A DNA stretch of 47,066 bases. Source: an uncultured Lentisphaerota bacterium. Lineage in GTDB: Bacteria > Verrucomicrobiota > Kiritimatiellia > RFP12 > UBA1067. The stretch is from NCBI GenBank assembly GCA_946413265.1, contig CAMKJU010000023.1, positions 1 through 47,066 on the forward strand, written 5' to 3'. The position numbers and the translations under genes were made by a program. The notes below the pieces were generated by a model. The model saw nothing but the letters and a program-made list of their open reading frames with translations, searched no databases and was not told the origin of the DNA. Of this stretch, positions 7,231 to 16,050 are shown one piece after another. Position 1 is the first letter of the stretch. Every line of letters starts with the position of its first letter.

Positions 7231-10200
7231 TCAATTTTTCTCGGCGGATTCAGCACCCGGTTCCAGCACGAGGCGCACGCCCACGTTGAAGACTCGCTGC
7301 CAGGGGAAATACGTATTCCGGCGGCCGAATGTCGCCATCCGAGGCAGCACGTTGAACGCGCCTCCGCGTGCAACAGCCTCTCCCGACGGCCCTACGCACC
7401 ATTCCTCCACGTTTCCGATCATGTCGAAAAACCCCGCCGCGTTCGCGCCGTAGCGGTGCTTCACCGCGGAGCCGAGCGTCATTTCGCCGTCGTTCGCCCC
7501 CATGAAGCGCAGATGGTAGTTGAACACCTTGAACTGGTTCGGCAGGTTCTCGACGGATGCGTCCGCGAGGTTCGCGACCTTCGCGAAGTCGGCCATGTTC
7601 CCGCCCCACGCATAGTCGCCCGACACGCCCGCGCGCGCCGCATGCTCCCATTCCGCCTCCGTCGGCAGGCGCACCTTCACGCCCGTCTGCTCGGAGAGCC
7701 AGGCGGCGTATGCCTTGGCCTCGTCGAACGACACGCGGATGACGGGCAGGTCATGACGTTCGGCGGACGTTCCCGGCGCATAGTGGTCCTTGCCCACCCA
7801 GTCGATGAAGCCGTTCCGGTGCTCCGGCTCGTAGGCGAGCCAGTTCGCAAGCGGCAATTCGCCCTCGGCCATCCACACGCCCGACGCCGTCCGGCGGAAC
7901 GCGATCCGTCCGCCCGGCGCGTCCAGTTCCACGCGCAGTTTCGACGGCTTCACTTCCTGGACCGTTTTCGCCGGTGCACGCTTCGCCGCCGGTTTCTTCG
8001 GCGGCTCGAACGCGATCTTCGGAATGTCCCTCTCCGCGTCGCGGTACGTGTAGCGGTCAAGCTCCGGATCATTCTTCGGATCCCAGAATCCCTGGAAGTT
8101 CCGCTCGCCGTACTGGCGACGCGCATGGGAATACTCCAGCAGCTTCTGCTGTTCCTCGTGCGTGCGTCCCGAACCAGCCCAGCCGCGGTCGCCGCGCATG
8201 CGGAAGTACTCGACCTGATCGGTCCACGTGCCCCAGAACGGCGCGTTGAGGTCGATCCACGTGTAGAGGCGGCGCCATTCCGTGTCCGTCAGCTCCACGC
8301 CGTGGTGCCCCGCCTTGAGCATCTGCACGAGCGGACTCGTGTTGGCATGGTACTCAAGCGGGTTCTGGAGGTAGTAGTCCGATTCCGGCCCCGGACGCCG
8401 CACGTAGGGCTGGAGATAGAAGTAGCTCTTCGAGTAGCACCCCACGTGGTCGTCCCTGAAATTCTTGATCTGTATCTCCATCGGACGGAAATCCGCCAGG
8501 TTCGGCTTGTCGCCGCGCGTGAAGAGCGGGTAGGCGTCCATGGAGAACACGAACACGCCCTGCTTGTCCTGCGGACACTTCGCCACCTCTTCGCACGGGT
8601 CCTTGTCGTGGCAGCCCGAGCAGCGCCGCTGGAGGATCGGCTGGATCTCGCGCAGGAAGCTCCATGTGCGCGGCTTGTCGCGTCCCTCCGGCGGCTTGAT
8701 CGTGTCCGGCGCGCGCTGGACGATCTGCAGCGGACGCGCCGTCACGCTGGGATTCTCGTGGCAGCCGATGCAGGAAACGTATTCGCCCGGCATGCCGACG
8801 GTCCAGGAGCGCATGAGCTGCACGGCCCGCCCTTCCGCGTCGAGCGGCTGGATCGAGATCGGCGTGTTGACGGGCGCGTTGAAGAAGATGCCGCCCTTCT
8901 CCGTCACGGGCACCTCGCCAAGGACGTACTTCATGTCCCATGACGACTCCACGCCGACCGCCTGGTGGCTGCCCGTGTGGTTGAAGGCGTAGTGGTAGGC
9001 GAAGATGCGGGCGGACTTCACCGTTCCGCGCGGAAGGCCCTTCAGCCCCTCGCCCTGGTAGAGATCACCGCAGTACATCGTGCAGTACGGCACGTTCTCG
9101 CGGCGGCGGTCTGGGATGGACGGCGGACGCTTCCGCGCCGCAAGCGCGATCGGCTCGTTGAGACACCAGCCCTCGCATTCGGCGAGAAGCGTGATGTTGT
9201 CGAAGACGTCCACGAGGTAGATGCCCCAGAGCGCATTCTTGGATGCCTTCATCGCCGCGAGGAAGAACTTGCCCGCGCCGTCCGCCGGGGAACTTCCGAG
9301 CGGGAACGGCTGCAGGAAGCGCGGATAGCTGCCATTGTAGAGTCCGTCCATGATCTTGTCGTCCGGCGGCTTGCCCCAGCCGGGCAGCATCTGGACGCAG
9401 CCCTTGGGTCCGGCGTGCGCGCGCGCAGCGTCGAAGAGGACGAGCTTTCCGCTCTTGGGGGAGTGGTGGCCAGTCGCGACGGCGATGAACTTGCCGTTGT
9501 CGCCCGGAATCGCCAAGGGGCTGCCGAAGTGGTTGGGCCAGTAGTCGTTCGAGCCGTAGAAGCCCATCTGGCGCGTGCCGTCGGGATTCATCGTCATGAG
9601 CACACGGCTGAAGAAGTGCGGTACGTCGCAGTATTCCCAGCGCACGTACTGAATGCGTCCGTCGTTGAGCACGCTCGGGTACCAGTTCGAGTCCTGGTCG
9701 TATGTCAGGCGGTCCACCTTGCCATTTGCGGGATCGAGGCGGTAGCTGTTACTCATGCGCAACCGTCCAGACTCGCAGGGAAGCCCCTGCTCGCCGGCGT
9801 CCGACGTGAACACGATGCGCCCGTCGGGCAGCCAGCAGCAGTCCGCCGCCTCGTGGATGAAGTTCGTCGGGAGGAGCGTCTTCGCCGACGCGCCGTCCGC
9901 ATCCGTCTCGAAGAGCCGCCAGGCCTTGCCCCGCGCCGGATCCGGGCCCACGAAGAGGATGCGGCGTCCGTCCCAGTTGAGGTCCACCGAGTGGATCGTG
10001 CCCGTATGCTTGTAGAGCTCGTGCTCGGTTGGCTTCTCGTCGCGGAAGCCGGAGAGGACGACCAGCGACGCGGCCCTGTTCCGGTCGACGATGAGGTGGT
10101 TGTAGCAAGAGAGATTCGGTTGCGCCGGATGGGCGTCCCGGCGCGGATCGCCGCCGCGGTGCTTCACGGCGAGGATGGAAAGGTCGCGCACGAACGGATG

Positions 10201-10509
10201 CGCGGACAAGAGACGGCGCTGGCGCGCGAGCAGCGCCTGCGCGGGCGCGGCGTTGCCGGAGGCGAGCGCCTTTTCGGCAGCCATCTTCTCGCTCTCGACC
10301 GTCGCGGCGAACGCCCGTACGGCGGCAACGTCATTCGCGTCGGCGCCGGGCGTCTGGGCCCAGTCGTCCGCAAGGCGTTTCAACGCATCGGCGTTCATCA
10401 GCCGCACCTGCGCGGCACATTCCTCAAGCACGTCCTTCGACGCGCCCTGCGTATCGGCGGCCGCCAACGCGGCAACTGCTGCAACCAGTAAAAGCGTTTT
10501 GCATCTCAT
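7231..10509 (-). CDS. Secreted hydrazine-synthase-alpha-like protein fused to SUMF1 (FGE-sulfatase) domain, two CxxCH motifs
   Basis: I start at the ATG at 10509, which has AAGGA upstream and a clear signal peptide (MRCKTLLLVAAVAALAAADT); the frame is open further up but that part overlaps the OPT gene. The 1092-residue product has beta-propeller PD40/WD40-like repeats (DLNWDGRRILFVGPD, WLPDGRIVFTSDAG), then two CxxCH motifs, CIGCH at 580-584 and CSGCH at 630-634, in a context resembling hydrazine synthase alpha-like proteins of Planctomycetes. The last 230 or so residues are a SUMF1/FGE-type domain with VRLPTEAEWEHAARAG, GNVEEWCVG and ARGGAF. CxxCH motifs may bind c-type haem. Nothing suggests anammox; the HZS-like domain is widespread in PVC proteins of unknown role. 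Gene follows the OPT transporter by 25 bp. Confidence 0.8.
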   Translation of the reverse strand: MRCKTLLLVAAVAALAAADTQGASKDVLEECAAQVRLMNADALKRLADDWAQTPGADANDVAAVRAFAATVESEKMAAEKALASGNAAPAQALLARQRRLLSAHPFVRDLSILAVKHRGGDPRRDAHPAQPNLSCYNHLIVDRNRAASLVVLSGFRDEKPTEHELYKHTGTIHSVDLNWDGRRILFVGPDPARGKAWRLFETDADGASAKTLLPTNFIHEAADCCWLPDGRIVFTSDAGEQGLPCESGRLRMSNSYRLDPANGKVDRLTYDQDSNWYPSVLNDGRIQYVRWEYCDVPHFFSRVLMTMNPDGTRQMGFYGSNDYWPNHFGSPLAIPGDNGKFIAVATGHHSPKSGKLVLFDAARAHAGPKGCVQMLPGWGKPPDDKIMDGLYNGSYPRFLQPFPLGSSPADGAGKFFLAAMKASKNALWGIYLVDVFDNITLLAECEGWCLNEPIALAARKRPPSIPDRRRENVPYCTMYCGDLYQGEGLKGLPRGTVKSARIFAYHYAFNHTGSHQAVGVESSWDMKYVLGEVPVTEKGGIFFNAPVNTPISIQPLDAEGRAVQLMRSWTVGMPGEYVSCIGCHENPSVTARPLQIVQRAPDTIKPPEGRDKPRTWSFLREIQPILQRRCSGCHDKDPCEEVAKCPQDKQGVFVFSMDAYPLFTRGDKPNLADFRPMEIQIKNFRDDHVGCYSKSYFYLQPYVRRPGPESDYYLQNPLEYHANTSPLVQMLKAGHHGVELTDTEWRRLYTWIDLNAPFWGTWTDQVEYFRMRGDRGWAGSGRTHEEQQKLLEYSHARRQYGERNFQGFWDPKNDPELDRYTYRDAERDIPKIAFEPPKKPAAKRAPAKTVQEVKPSKLRVELDAPGGRIAFRRTASGVWMAEGELPLANWLAYEPEHRNGFIDWVGKDHYAPGTSAERHDLPVIRVSFDEAKAYAAWLSEQTGVKVRLPTEAEWEHAARAGVSGDYAWGGNMADFAKVANLADASVENLPNQFKVFNYHLRFMGANDGEMTLGSAVKHRYGANAAGFFDMIGNVEEWCVGPSGEAVARGGAFNVLPRMATFGRRNTYFPWQRVFNVGVRLVLEPGAESAEKN

Positions 10510-10534
10510 GTTTTTGTCCTTGTTGTTATGCGTC

Positions 10535-12274
10535 TCAGAAAAGCGCGAAAATAGCCAAGAGGATGCCGCAGAGGCCCTCGCCCGCGATGAGGCCGGCCGA
10601 GAGGAGCGTGACGGAATCTTCGCCGGAAGCATTTCCGCCCCTGCGCCAATCAACAAACCAGCGCAGAAGGCCGCCGACGAACATGGTGACGCCCAGCCCG
10701 ACGGGCAGGTACATGCCGATGGCTACGGGCATCACCGGCACGCGGAAGATGGTCAAAACCACCGCAAAAACCGCGCCGCCCGCGATCAAACCCCAAGGCA
10801 GGCCATCGCCCATGATGCCTTCCACGATCGACTTCATCATCATCGCCTGCGGAGCGGAGATGGCGTCGCTTCCGAATCCCCAGGCGCGGTGCAGGAGAAT
10901 GAGCACGCCGCCGATCGCGAGCGACGAGGCGATGACGCCAATGACCTCGCCGGTCTGCTGCTTCCAGGGCGTTGCGCCCAGGATGTTTCCTGTCTTGAGA
11001 TCCTGCGCCGTATCCCCGGCGATGGCGGCCACGATGCACACCACGCTGCCAACAGCGATTGCCGCCACCATGCCCGCCGCGCCTGTGGTTCCCGTTTCCC
11101 GCAGGGCCAGCGTCGCGACCACCAACGTGGCGATCGTCATTCCCGAAATGGGGTTGTTCGAACTGCCGACCAGCCCGACCATCCGCGCCGAGACGGTCGC
11201 GAAGAAAAAGCCGAAGAGCGCGATGAGCACCGCCCCCAGAAACGATACCGGTATGGCAGGCACGAGCCAGATGAAAAGCACCAAGAAAGCAACGCCGCCT
11301 ACTACGGCCTTCATGGGGAGGTCGAGAGTTCTGTGATCGGCGAGAGTCCTGTGATCGGCGATATTATCGCCGATAACTGAACTCCCGATAACTGAACTCC
11401 GCCTAAACGCGCTCAGGAAAACCGGCAGCGACCGCACGAGCGAAATGAAGCCGCCCATTGCAATCGCCCCCACGCCCACATAGCGCACATAATGCTTCCA
11501 GATATGCTGCGCGCTTTGCACGTCCCACGCCGAGCCGGCTCCGGGAATTGCCACTGCAAGAATGGGCAGCAGCACGAGCCAGCCGAACAGCGTGCCGCCA
11601 AAGAGCAGGGTCGAGACCTTCGTGCCCACGATGTAGCCCACGCCGAGAAGCGCGGGCGAGATGTCGAATCCAAGTGCCCCGCGGGTGCCATGCACCGGGA
11701 AGAGGAAGTTTTCCGGTATCCACTTGAGCCCGCCCGTCACCGTCTTGACCGCCGCACCCGCGCCCAGCCCCACGAACACGTTTCGCGCGTGCTTCGCGCC
11801 GGCCTCGCCGGCCTTCAGCACGTCGGCGCACGCCACGCCCTCCGGGTAGGTCAGCGCCTTGTCTTCGACGATCAGCGGCCTTCTGAGCGGCACCATCAAC
11901 AGCACGCCGAGCAACCCGCCCGCGAGGGCGATCAGCGTGACGGACAGCATCTCCGGCGCGGAGAAATCCATCGGACGCTCCTCCGCCCAAAGATAGATGG
12001 CCGGCAAGGTGAAGATCGCCCCGGCCGCAAGCGACTCACCGGCACTGCCGATCGTCTGCACCATGTTGTTTTCGAGAATCGAATCACGCCGCAGCACGAA
12101 ACGCAATACGGCCATCGAAACCACGGCGGCGGGAACGGAGGCCGACACCGTCAACCCCACACGAAGGCCCAAGTAAGCATTCGCCGCGCCGAATACGACG
12201 GCCAGTATCACGCCGAGGATCAACGCCGTCGGCGTAAGCTCCCGTTTTGCTTTCACTTCAGGATTCGTATGCAT
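10535..12274 (-). CDS. OPT-family oligopeptide transporter
   Basis: The 579-residue protein is a polytopic membrane protein with many hydrophobic helices. Family signatures include NAYLGLRVGLTVSASVPAAV near residues 32-51, NMVQTIGSAGESLAAGAIFT at about 69-88, and YPEGVACADVLKAGE at about 143-157. These match the bacterial OPT (oligopeptide transporter) subfamily, proton-coupled importers of peptides or metal chelates. Length is slightly short for the family (often 590-670). It starts 8 bp after the thioesterase stop and ends 25 bp before the HZS-like/SUMF1 start, so the three may be co-transcribed. An odd hydrophilic segment SSVIGSSVIG...ADHRTLADHRTL around residue 300 is encoded by a nested palindrome that looks like an in-frame insertion. 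Confidence 0.9.
   Translation of the reverse strand: MHTNPEVKAKRELTPTALILGVILAVVFGAANAYLGLRVGLTVSASVPAAVVSMAVLRFVLRRDSILENNMVQTIGSAGESLAAGAIFTLPAIYLWAEERPMDFSAPEMLSVTLIALAGGLLGVLLMVPLRRPLIVEDKALTYPEGVACADVLKAGEAGAKHARNVFVGLGAGAAVKTVTGGLKWIPENFLFPVHGTRGALGFDISPALLGVGYIVGTKVSTLLFGGTLFGWLVLLPILAVAIPGAGSAWDVQSAQHIWKHYVRYVGVGAIAMGGFISLVRSLPVFLSAFRRSSVIGSSVIGDNIADHRTLADHRTLDLPMKAVVGGVAFLVLFIWLVPAIPVSFLGAVLIALFGFFFATVSARMVGLVGSSNNPISGMTIATLVVATLALRETGTTGAAGMVAAIAVGSVVCIVAAIAGDTAQDLKTGNILGATPWKQQTGEVIGVIASSLAIGGVLILLHRAWGFGSDAISAPQAMMMKSIVEGIMGDGLPWGLIAGGAVFAVVLTIFRVPVMPVAIGMYLPVGLGVTMFVGGLLRWFVDWRRGGNASGEDSVTLLSAGLIAGEGLCGILLAIFALF
11326..11399. repeat. Nested palindrome inserted in frame in OPT gene
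   Basis: Two near-direct copies of GAGTYCTGTGATCGG on the left (11326-11340, 11343-11357) face two copies of CGATAACTGAACTC on the right (11371-11384, 11386-11399), around the central inverted repeat ATCGGCGATATTATCGCCGAT. The insert keeps the OPT frame and encodes about 24 hydrophilic residues with duplicated SSVIG and ADHRTL units. Confidence 0.8.
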
Positions 12275-12282
12275 ATCCTCAC

Positions 12283-12690
12283 CTACTGCTGTTCTGGCTC
12301 ATCGAGGATCGCGATGAACTTCTCCGGCGGGGGGATGGGACGGAAGGTGGTGGTCGAGACGAAGCAGTGGCGCGTGAAGCCGTCCACGAGTAACTCGCCG
12401 TTCACGCGCACCTCACAGGCGATTTCGAGCCGCACGCCCTTGTGGCTGCTACACCAAGCCGTGACCTCCAGCAAGTCGTCGTAATGGGCAGGGCGGTGGT
12501 AGTTGACCTCCGCATGCACGACGGGGAGCATCCACCCTTCCGCCTCGCACTGTTTGTAGGTGTAGCCGCAGGCGCGCATCAATTCGTTGCGCGCGCGCTC
12601 GAAGATGGTGAGGTAGTTGCCGTAGTAGACAACGCCCATCTGGTCGGTGTCCGCATACGGCACGCGGTACTGCAAAGTCGTTTTACGCAT
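12283..12690 (-). CDS. ybgC: YbgC-type acyl-CoA thioesterase (hotdog fold)
   Basis: The ATG at 12690 gives a 135-residue protein, the normal family length; the longer frame upstream is Arg/Ser-rich and runs through a palindromic repeat. The N-terminal motif YADTDQMGVVYYGNYL carries the catalytic Asp of 4-hydroxybenzoyl-CoA thioesterase/YbgC enzymes, followed by FERARNELMRACGY. The enzyme hydrolyses acyl-CoA thioesters in the cytoplasm; YbgC is linked to the Tol-Pal envelope system in proteobacteria, but no tol genes are seen here. It is 8 bp upstream of the OPT gene. A TATAAT box ends 9 bp before the ATG with no clear ribosome site between, so the transcript may be leaderless. Confidence 0.88.
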   Translation of the reverse strand: MRKTTLQYRVPYADTDQMGVVYYGNYLTIFERARNELMRACGYTYKQCEAEGWMLPVVHAEVNYHRPAHYDDLLEVTAWCSSHKGVRLEIACEVRVNGELLVDGFTRHCFVSTTTFRPIPPPEKFIAILDEPEQQ

Positions 12691-12699
12691 GGCGCGGAT

Positions 12700-12705
12700 A
12701 TTATA
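12700..12705 (-). promoter_or_regulatory. Extended -10 box (TGGTATAAT) of ybgC
   Basis: TATAAT on the minus strand with TG one base upstream (extended -10). The gap to the ATG is 9 bases, so transcription would begin almost at the start codon. Confidence 0.55.
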
Positions 12706-12724
12706 CCATAAATCCGCCGCCTGA

Positions 12725-12749
12725 TAGGGCGGCGTGTCCCCACGCCGCC
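12725..12749. repeat. TAGGG-type GC palindrome
   Basis: TAGGG followed by the perfect inverted repeat GGCGGCGTG / CACGCCGCC with a 4-nt loop, in the gap between the InlB-repeat gene and ybgC. Same design as the copies at 13124-13148, 15596-15620, 24787-24810 and 31668-31691. Confidence 0.75.
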
Positions 12750-12814
12750 GCCTCGACCGCCTTCCAGTCGTCCTTGAACTCCGCCACTTGCTAACCGATC
12801 GAGCCGCCGCCCAA

Positions 12815-15091
12815 CTATTCAACCGTCACCGCAACGCCGCCGACCTTCTTGACCGTGGCCGCGCCGTAGCCCACGCCGTCCACCAATACGCCCGTCACGT
12901 CCACCTTCGTCGCCTTCGGCTTGCCGCCAACGTCCACGTATGCCTTGAACGAGCCCTTGAACGTGCCGTCCTTCGCCTTGTACGTGAGCTTCAGACCGGA
13001 CGGGTTCTCGCCCTCCTTCGCCTCGTCCACGGTAGTCGTGCCCTTCGCGTAGGCCACAGAACCCGCCTTCGGCAGCGTCCACTTCGCGCCGCCACCCACG
13101 GCCACGCCGTCGGGCAGGTACGGTAGGGCGCGTTGTCCCCAACGCGCCGCGAACGCATCGGCGTCGATCCTGAACGCCGCCCCGCCCTTCAACGTCCCCG
13201 GCTTCCCGACCTTAACGTCATCGCCAAGCCCAACCACTACGGGAGCGGCCGCGCTTGTCGCGGCCGGCAGCCATACCGCGAACTGCAGGCTCACGCCCTT
13301 CTTGCTCACCACCACCGGCACGCAGCACCACTCCTCGCCCACGGACAGCTGCCCGCTCGCGCTCACCTTCGTACCATTCGCCAACGTGCCAGCGACCTTC
13401 ACCTTGCCCTTGTTCGCTATCGACACGCTCAGCGTATTGTAGGGAGGGACGCGCTCCGTCGCGTCCGCGCGCCACGCCACGTTCACCGCGCCCTTCCACT
13501 TGGCGAGCACCGCCGCCGCGGCGGCCTTGTCCGCCGAGTCCTTCGAAGTGAACACGTTCCTGGCGCCGTCGATTTCATACGCGCCGTAGGTGCCGCCCAT
13601 CCCGTCCGCGCCAAGCACCACCGTACAGGCCTCCCCGCCTTCTAGCGACACCGTGGTCGGGCCGTCGGACGCAATCTGCGCCTTGCCATTGTCAGACGCC
13701 TTGAGCTTGGTCTTCTTTCCGTCAATGCCCACCACGACCGCGCTCACGGCGGCAAGTCCCGTCTTCGCGTTCGGCTTGCCTGCCTTCACCTGGATCGTGC
13801 CCTTCACGTTCCCGTTGGCGTCGCACAGGTAGCCGTCGTAGGTCACAGCCGCTGCCGGAACGGTACCAGAGATGCGATCATAGAGGATGTAGGAATCGGC
13901 ATCCTTCACCCAGTAGGCGTAGAGCGTCACGGGGGTGGACGGCACAATGGATGCGAACATGACGCGCGTGCCCTTGCCGTCCGGCTCCGTGAACCAACCC
14001 TTGAACGTTTCGCCTGCGCGCGGAGCCGGATCCGCCACCGCCGAACCGTATACGAGGCCCGGCATCAGAGACACCTTCCTGTCGCCGATGGTCACGACAA
14101 CCGTAGTGGGCGTGGGCGTGCCGCTACCACCGCCATTCGCCGTCCAATGCGCATAGTAGGTCACGTTCGCCGTCACTTTGGTGGAGGCGGAAATCTGGGT
14201 GCCGCCGGCCGCAGCCGTGAACCATCCCACGAACATGTGACCGCTCCACGTCGCCGTCGGCAGCGCGCCGACCGCCGAACCATTCGCCACGGTGTGCGTA
14301 GCGGTCGAGACCGTGCCACCGCAAGCATCAAAATTAACGGCAAAACCGGCAGGTCCAGCCGCTTGAACGACCACGATGTTAGTGAGCGTAAGCCAATTTT
14401 CTGAAGTTGCGCGAATCGATATGTTAGCGGTTCGCTCTGATTTTGTCATATTAGGAGCCACCGTAAAAGAGATTTCACATTTACTGTCCTGTATGACAAC
14501 TCCACTTTCATCCGCTCCTGTGAGTACGACCCAATCAGAGTCGGATGAAACAGAACAACTCACCAAAGACTCAACCAAATGTTCCGAACCCAAAGCCGTT
14601 TTATTTTCCTCTGGATAATACCACAGACTTGTCCAAAGTTTTTTCAGAACCGACACTTGAGCCGTTCCTTCCCCACCCATATTACCGATATTCTCAGTCG
14701 ATTTATCGATTTGCGGATGATAACTGCAATAACAACGCTTGGAGACCGCTGCCGATTGTTGCCCGTGTCCCTTTATTACATAGGAATAGGTATTCCCTCC
14801 TACAGTATCAAGGTCACGATATGCATCAGTGTCGGTGACTGTGGCAATATGGACACCGTCACGGTAGATTTCAAAGGGGCCGTCCTTGACAGGCGTCCAA
14901 GTAGCAAAACCAGGACTTGTACTAAAACCGTATTCACAAAGCCAATTTATTATTGTTCCAGGTCCGTCCTCGTCATTCGTCTGCGATGTCCATCTAAATG
15001 CGTACTCCGCCCACGCGCCGAAGGGCGCGAGCATACCAGCAACAGCCAATAAGGCCGCCGCCAACGTTTTCAACTTTCCTTTGATGTTCAT
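12815..15091 (-). CDS. Secreted protein with BACON-like and InlB B-repeat (Listeria-Bacteroides) domains
   Basis: The 758-residue protein begins with a signal peptide (positively charged start, hydrophobic core, cleavage after APFGAWA near residue 28) and has GGAAAGGA as ribosome site. Residues about 110-245 resemble a BACON/immunoglobulin-like domain (VSCSVSSDSDWVVLTG, then strands ending IVVVQAAG). Two InlB B-repeats follow: VNFDACGGTV...GHMFVGWFTAAAGGTQIS...VTYYAHW and a second with ETFKGWFTEPDGKGTRV...VTLYAYW. The rest is beta-rich, Gly/Lys/Ala-rich and of unknown fold. Two stretches, FAARWGQRALPYLPDG and RADATERVPPYN, are encoded by palindromic repeats. Probably a cell-surface or secreted adhesion or glycan-binding protein; no anchor motif is obvious. 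A structured, repeat-rich leader lies upstream. Confidence 0.8.
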   Translation of the reverse strand: MNIKGKLKTLAAALLAVAGMLAPFGAWAEYAFRWTSQTNDEDGPGTIINWLCEYGFSTSPGFATWTPVKDGPFEIYRDGVHIATVTDTDAYRDLDTVGGNTYSYVIKGHGQQSAAVSKRCYCSYHPQIDKSTENIGNMGGEGTAQVSVLKKLWTSLWYYPEENKTALGSEHLVESLVSCSVSSDSDWVVLTGADESGVVIQDSKCEISFTVAPNMTKSERTANISIRATSENWLTLTNIVVVQAAGPAGFAVNFDACGGTVSTATHTVANGSAVGALPTATWSGHMFVGWFTAAAGGTQISASTKVTANVTYYAHWTANGGGSGTPTPTTVVVTIGDRKVSLMPGLVYGSAVADPAPRAGETFKGWFTEPDGKGTRVMFASIVPSTPVTLYAYWVKDADSYILYDRISGTVPAAAVTYDGYLCDANGNVKGTIQVKAGKPNAKTGLAAVSAVVVGIDGKKTKLKASDNGKAQIASDGPTTVSLEGGEACTVVLGADGMGGTYGAYEIDGARNVFTSKDSADKAAAAAVLAKWKGAVNVAWRADATERVPPYNTLSVSIANKGKVKVAGTLANGTKVSASGQLSVGEEWCCVPVVVSKKGVSLQFAVWLPAATSAAAPVVVGLGDDVKVGKPGTLKGGAAFRIDADAFAARWGQRALPYLPDGVAVGGGAKWTLPKAGSVAYAKGTTTVDEAKEGENPSGLKLTYKAKDGTFKGSFKAYVDVGGKPKATKVDVTGVLVDGVGYGAATVKKVGGVAVTVE
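13124..13148. repeat. TAGGG-type palindrome inside InlB-repeat gene
   Basis: TAGGG plus the perfect stem GGCGCGTTG / CAACGCGCC with a 4-nt loop. It is read in frame on the minus strand as RWGQRALPY. Nearly identical to the intergenic copy at 15596-15620 in the opposite orientation. Confidence 0.8.
13440..13466. repeat. Degenerate TAGGG-type palindrome inside InlB-repeat gene
   Basis: TAGGGAGGGACGCG...CGCGTCC with 7-bp arms (13447-13453 and 13460-13466), read in frame as RADATERVPPY. Confidence 0.6.
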
Positions 15092-15595
15092 TTGCTTTTC
15101 CTTTCCATTATGACGGGTGAGGATGTTGACGACTGGACATCTGACACGCTTTGGGCGTCAACATATCGCCCGCCATGCTTCACAAGCCGGCGATGATGCC
15201 TCCCCGTGTTCCAATGGACATCATACCTCCCATCAGGTCGCCTGTCCGAGTTGTCGCCACGGACAGCTAATTCTGCCCCTGGAAGGGGGAATTGTACTAC
15301 GTGCATTTCCTTTTTCCTCTTCTCCCGCGCCGGTTGTTTTACCAAGGCCTGACACCCTCGGCGCGGAAAAAGAGAGTGGCGTGCCTTACATTCTCACGTC
15401 TTACCGAAGGCATCGCCAAACGCCATTACCAAAACATGATCAGAAGACACGCCACGTGGGACTTGCCCACGTAGCGCAACCTTCGTATCGCGCTTTGGTT
15501 TTAACTTTGGCGAAGTTTTCGGTAAAGCGACAATACGCTGTTGCGTACGTGCTGGGTGCCTTTCGGGCTTGCCCAGCTCCTCGGCTCTTGGAGGC

Positions 15596-15620
15596 GGCGC
15601 GTTGAGGACAACGCGCCCTA
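15596..15620. repeat. TAGGG-type palindrome (minus orientation)
   Basis: GGCGCGTTG / CAACGCGCC arms (15596-15604, 15609-15617), 4-nt loop, then CCCTA, i.e. TAGGG on the minus strand. It differs from the copy at 13124-13148 only in the loop. Confidence 0.8.
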
Positions 15621-15658
15621 TCGGCTGCACCGAGGTTCTGCCCTTTGCCTTGAGTGGT

Positions 15659-15707
15659 GGCCGCGACGGAGCGCGGCCCTCCCAGTTGGCCGCGATGGAA
15701 CGCGGCC
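15659..15707. repeat. Pair of GGCCGCG/CGCGGCC palindromes
   Basis: Two tandem copies 29 bp apart: 15659-15678 and 15688-15707. Each has 7-bp perfect arms and a 6-nt loop and is followed by CCTCC. Translated they give GRDGARPS/RDGTRPS-like peptides. Confidence 0.75.
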
Positions 15708-15981
15708 CTCCATTGGCTTTGGGCCGGTGGCGGGTACTCTGTGCCGCTCTCCTCCGCGCAATCGCGTCGCGAAGAGCCGTACCCGCCGATGTCAAAGATC
15801 AACTGCTGTCCCGCCCTTTTGAGGGCAAGACGTGAAAATCATATCATAATCCCCTGCCGGTTTCAAGCGGGATTTTGGAAATTGAGGTTTCGCGCGCGAG
15901 GGAGCGCGGGGGTAGACGACGGACTTTGCGTGAGACATAATGGAATGCGCCGCATCTGGCCCTTATGTCCGCGTGCCTAAA

Positions 15982-16019
15982 GGGCTAGCTGCGCGTGTCT
16001 GAGGGGCTAGCTGCGCGTG
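15982..16019. repeat. 22-bp tandem direct repeat
   Basis: GGGCTAGCTGCGCGTG occurs at 15982-15997 and 16004-16019, with a partial unit before it. Confidence 0.75.
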
Positions 16020-16050
16020 CAAGAGCCGCCCGTCTCCGTGTACAGTCGAG

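Noticed and set aside
7222..8943. Long plus-strand open frame over the SUMF1 part
   Set aside because: Antisense shadow caused by high GC; the minus-strand gene has clear domains.
7231..10509. Anammox hydrazine synthase
   Set aside because: Only the HZS-alpha-like domain is present, with no beta/gamma subunits or anammox genes; PVC bacteria carry many such domains.
15088..15345. 85-codon minus-strand frame upstream of the InlB-repeat gene
   Set aside because: Low-complexity, no ribosome site, overlaps the hairpins of the leader; more likely non-coding.
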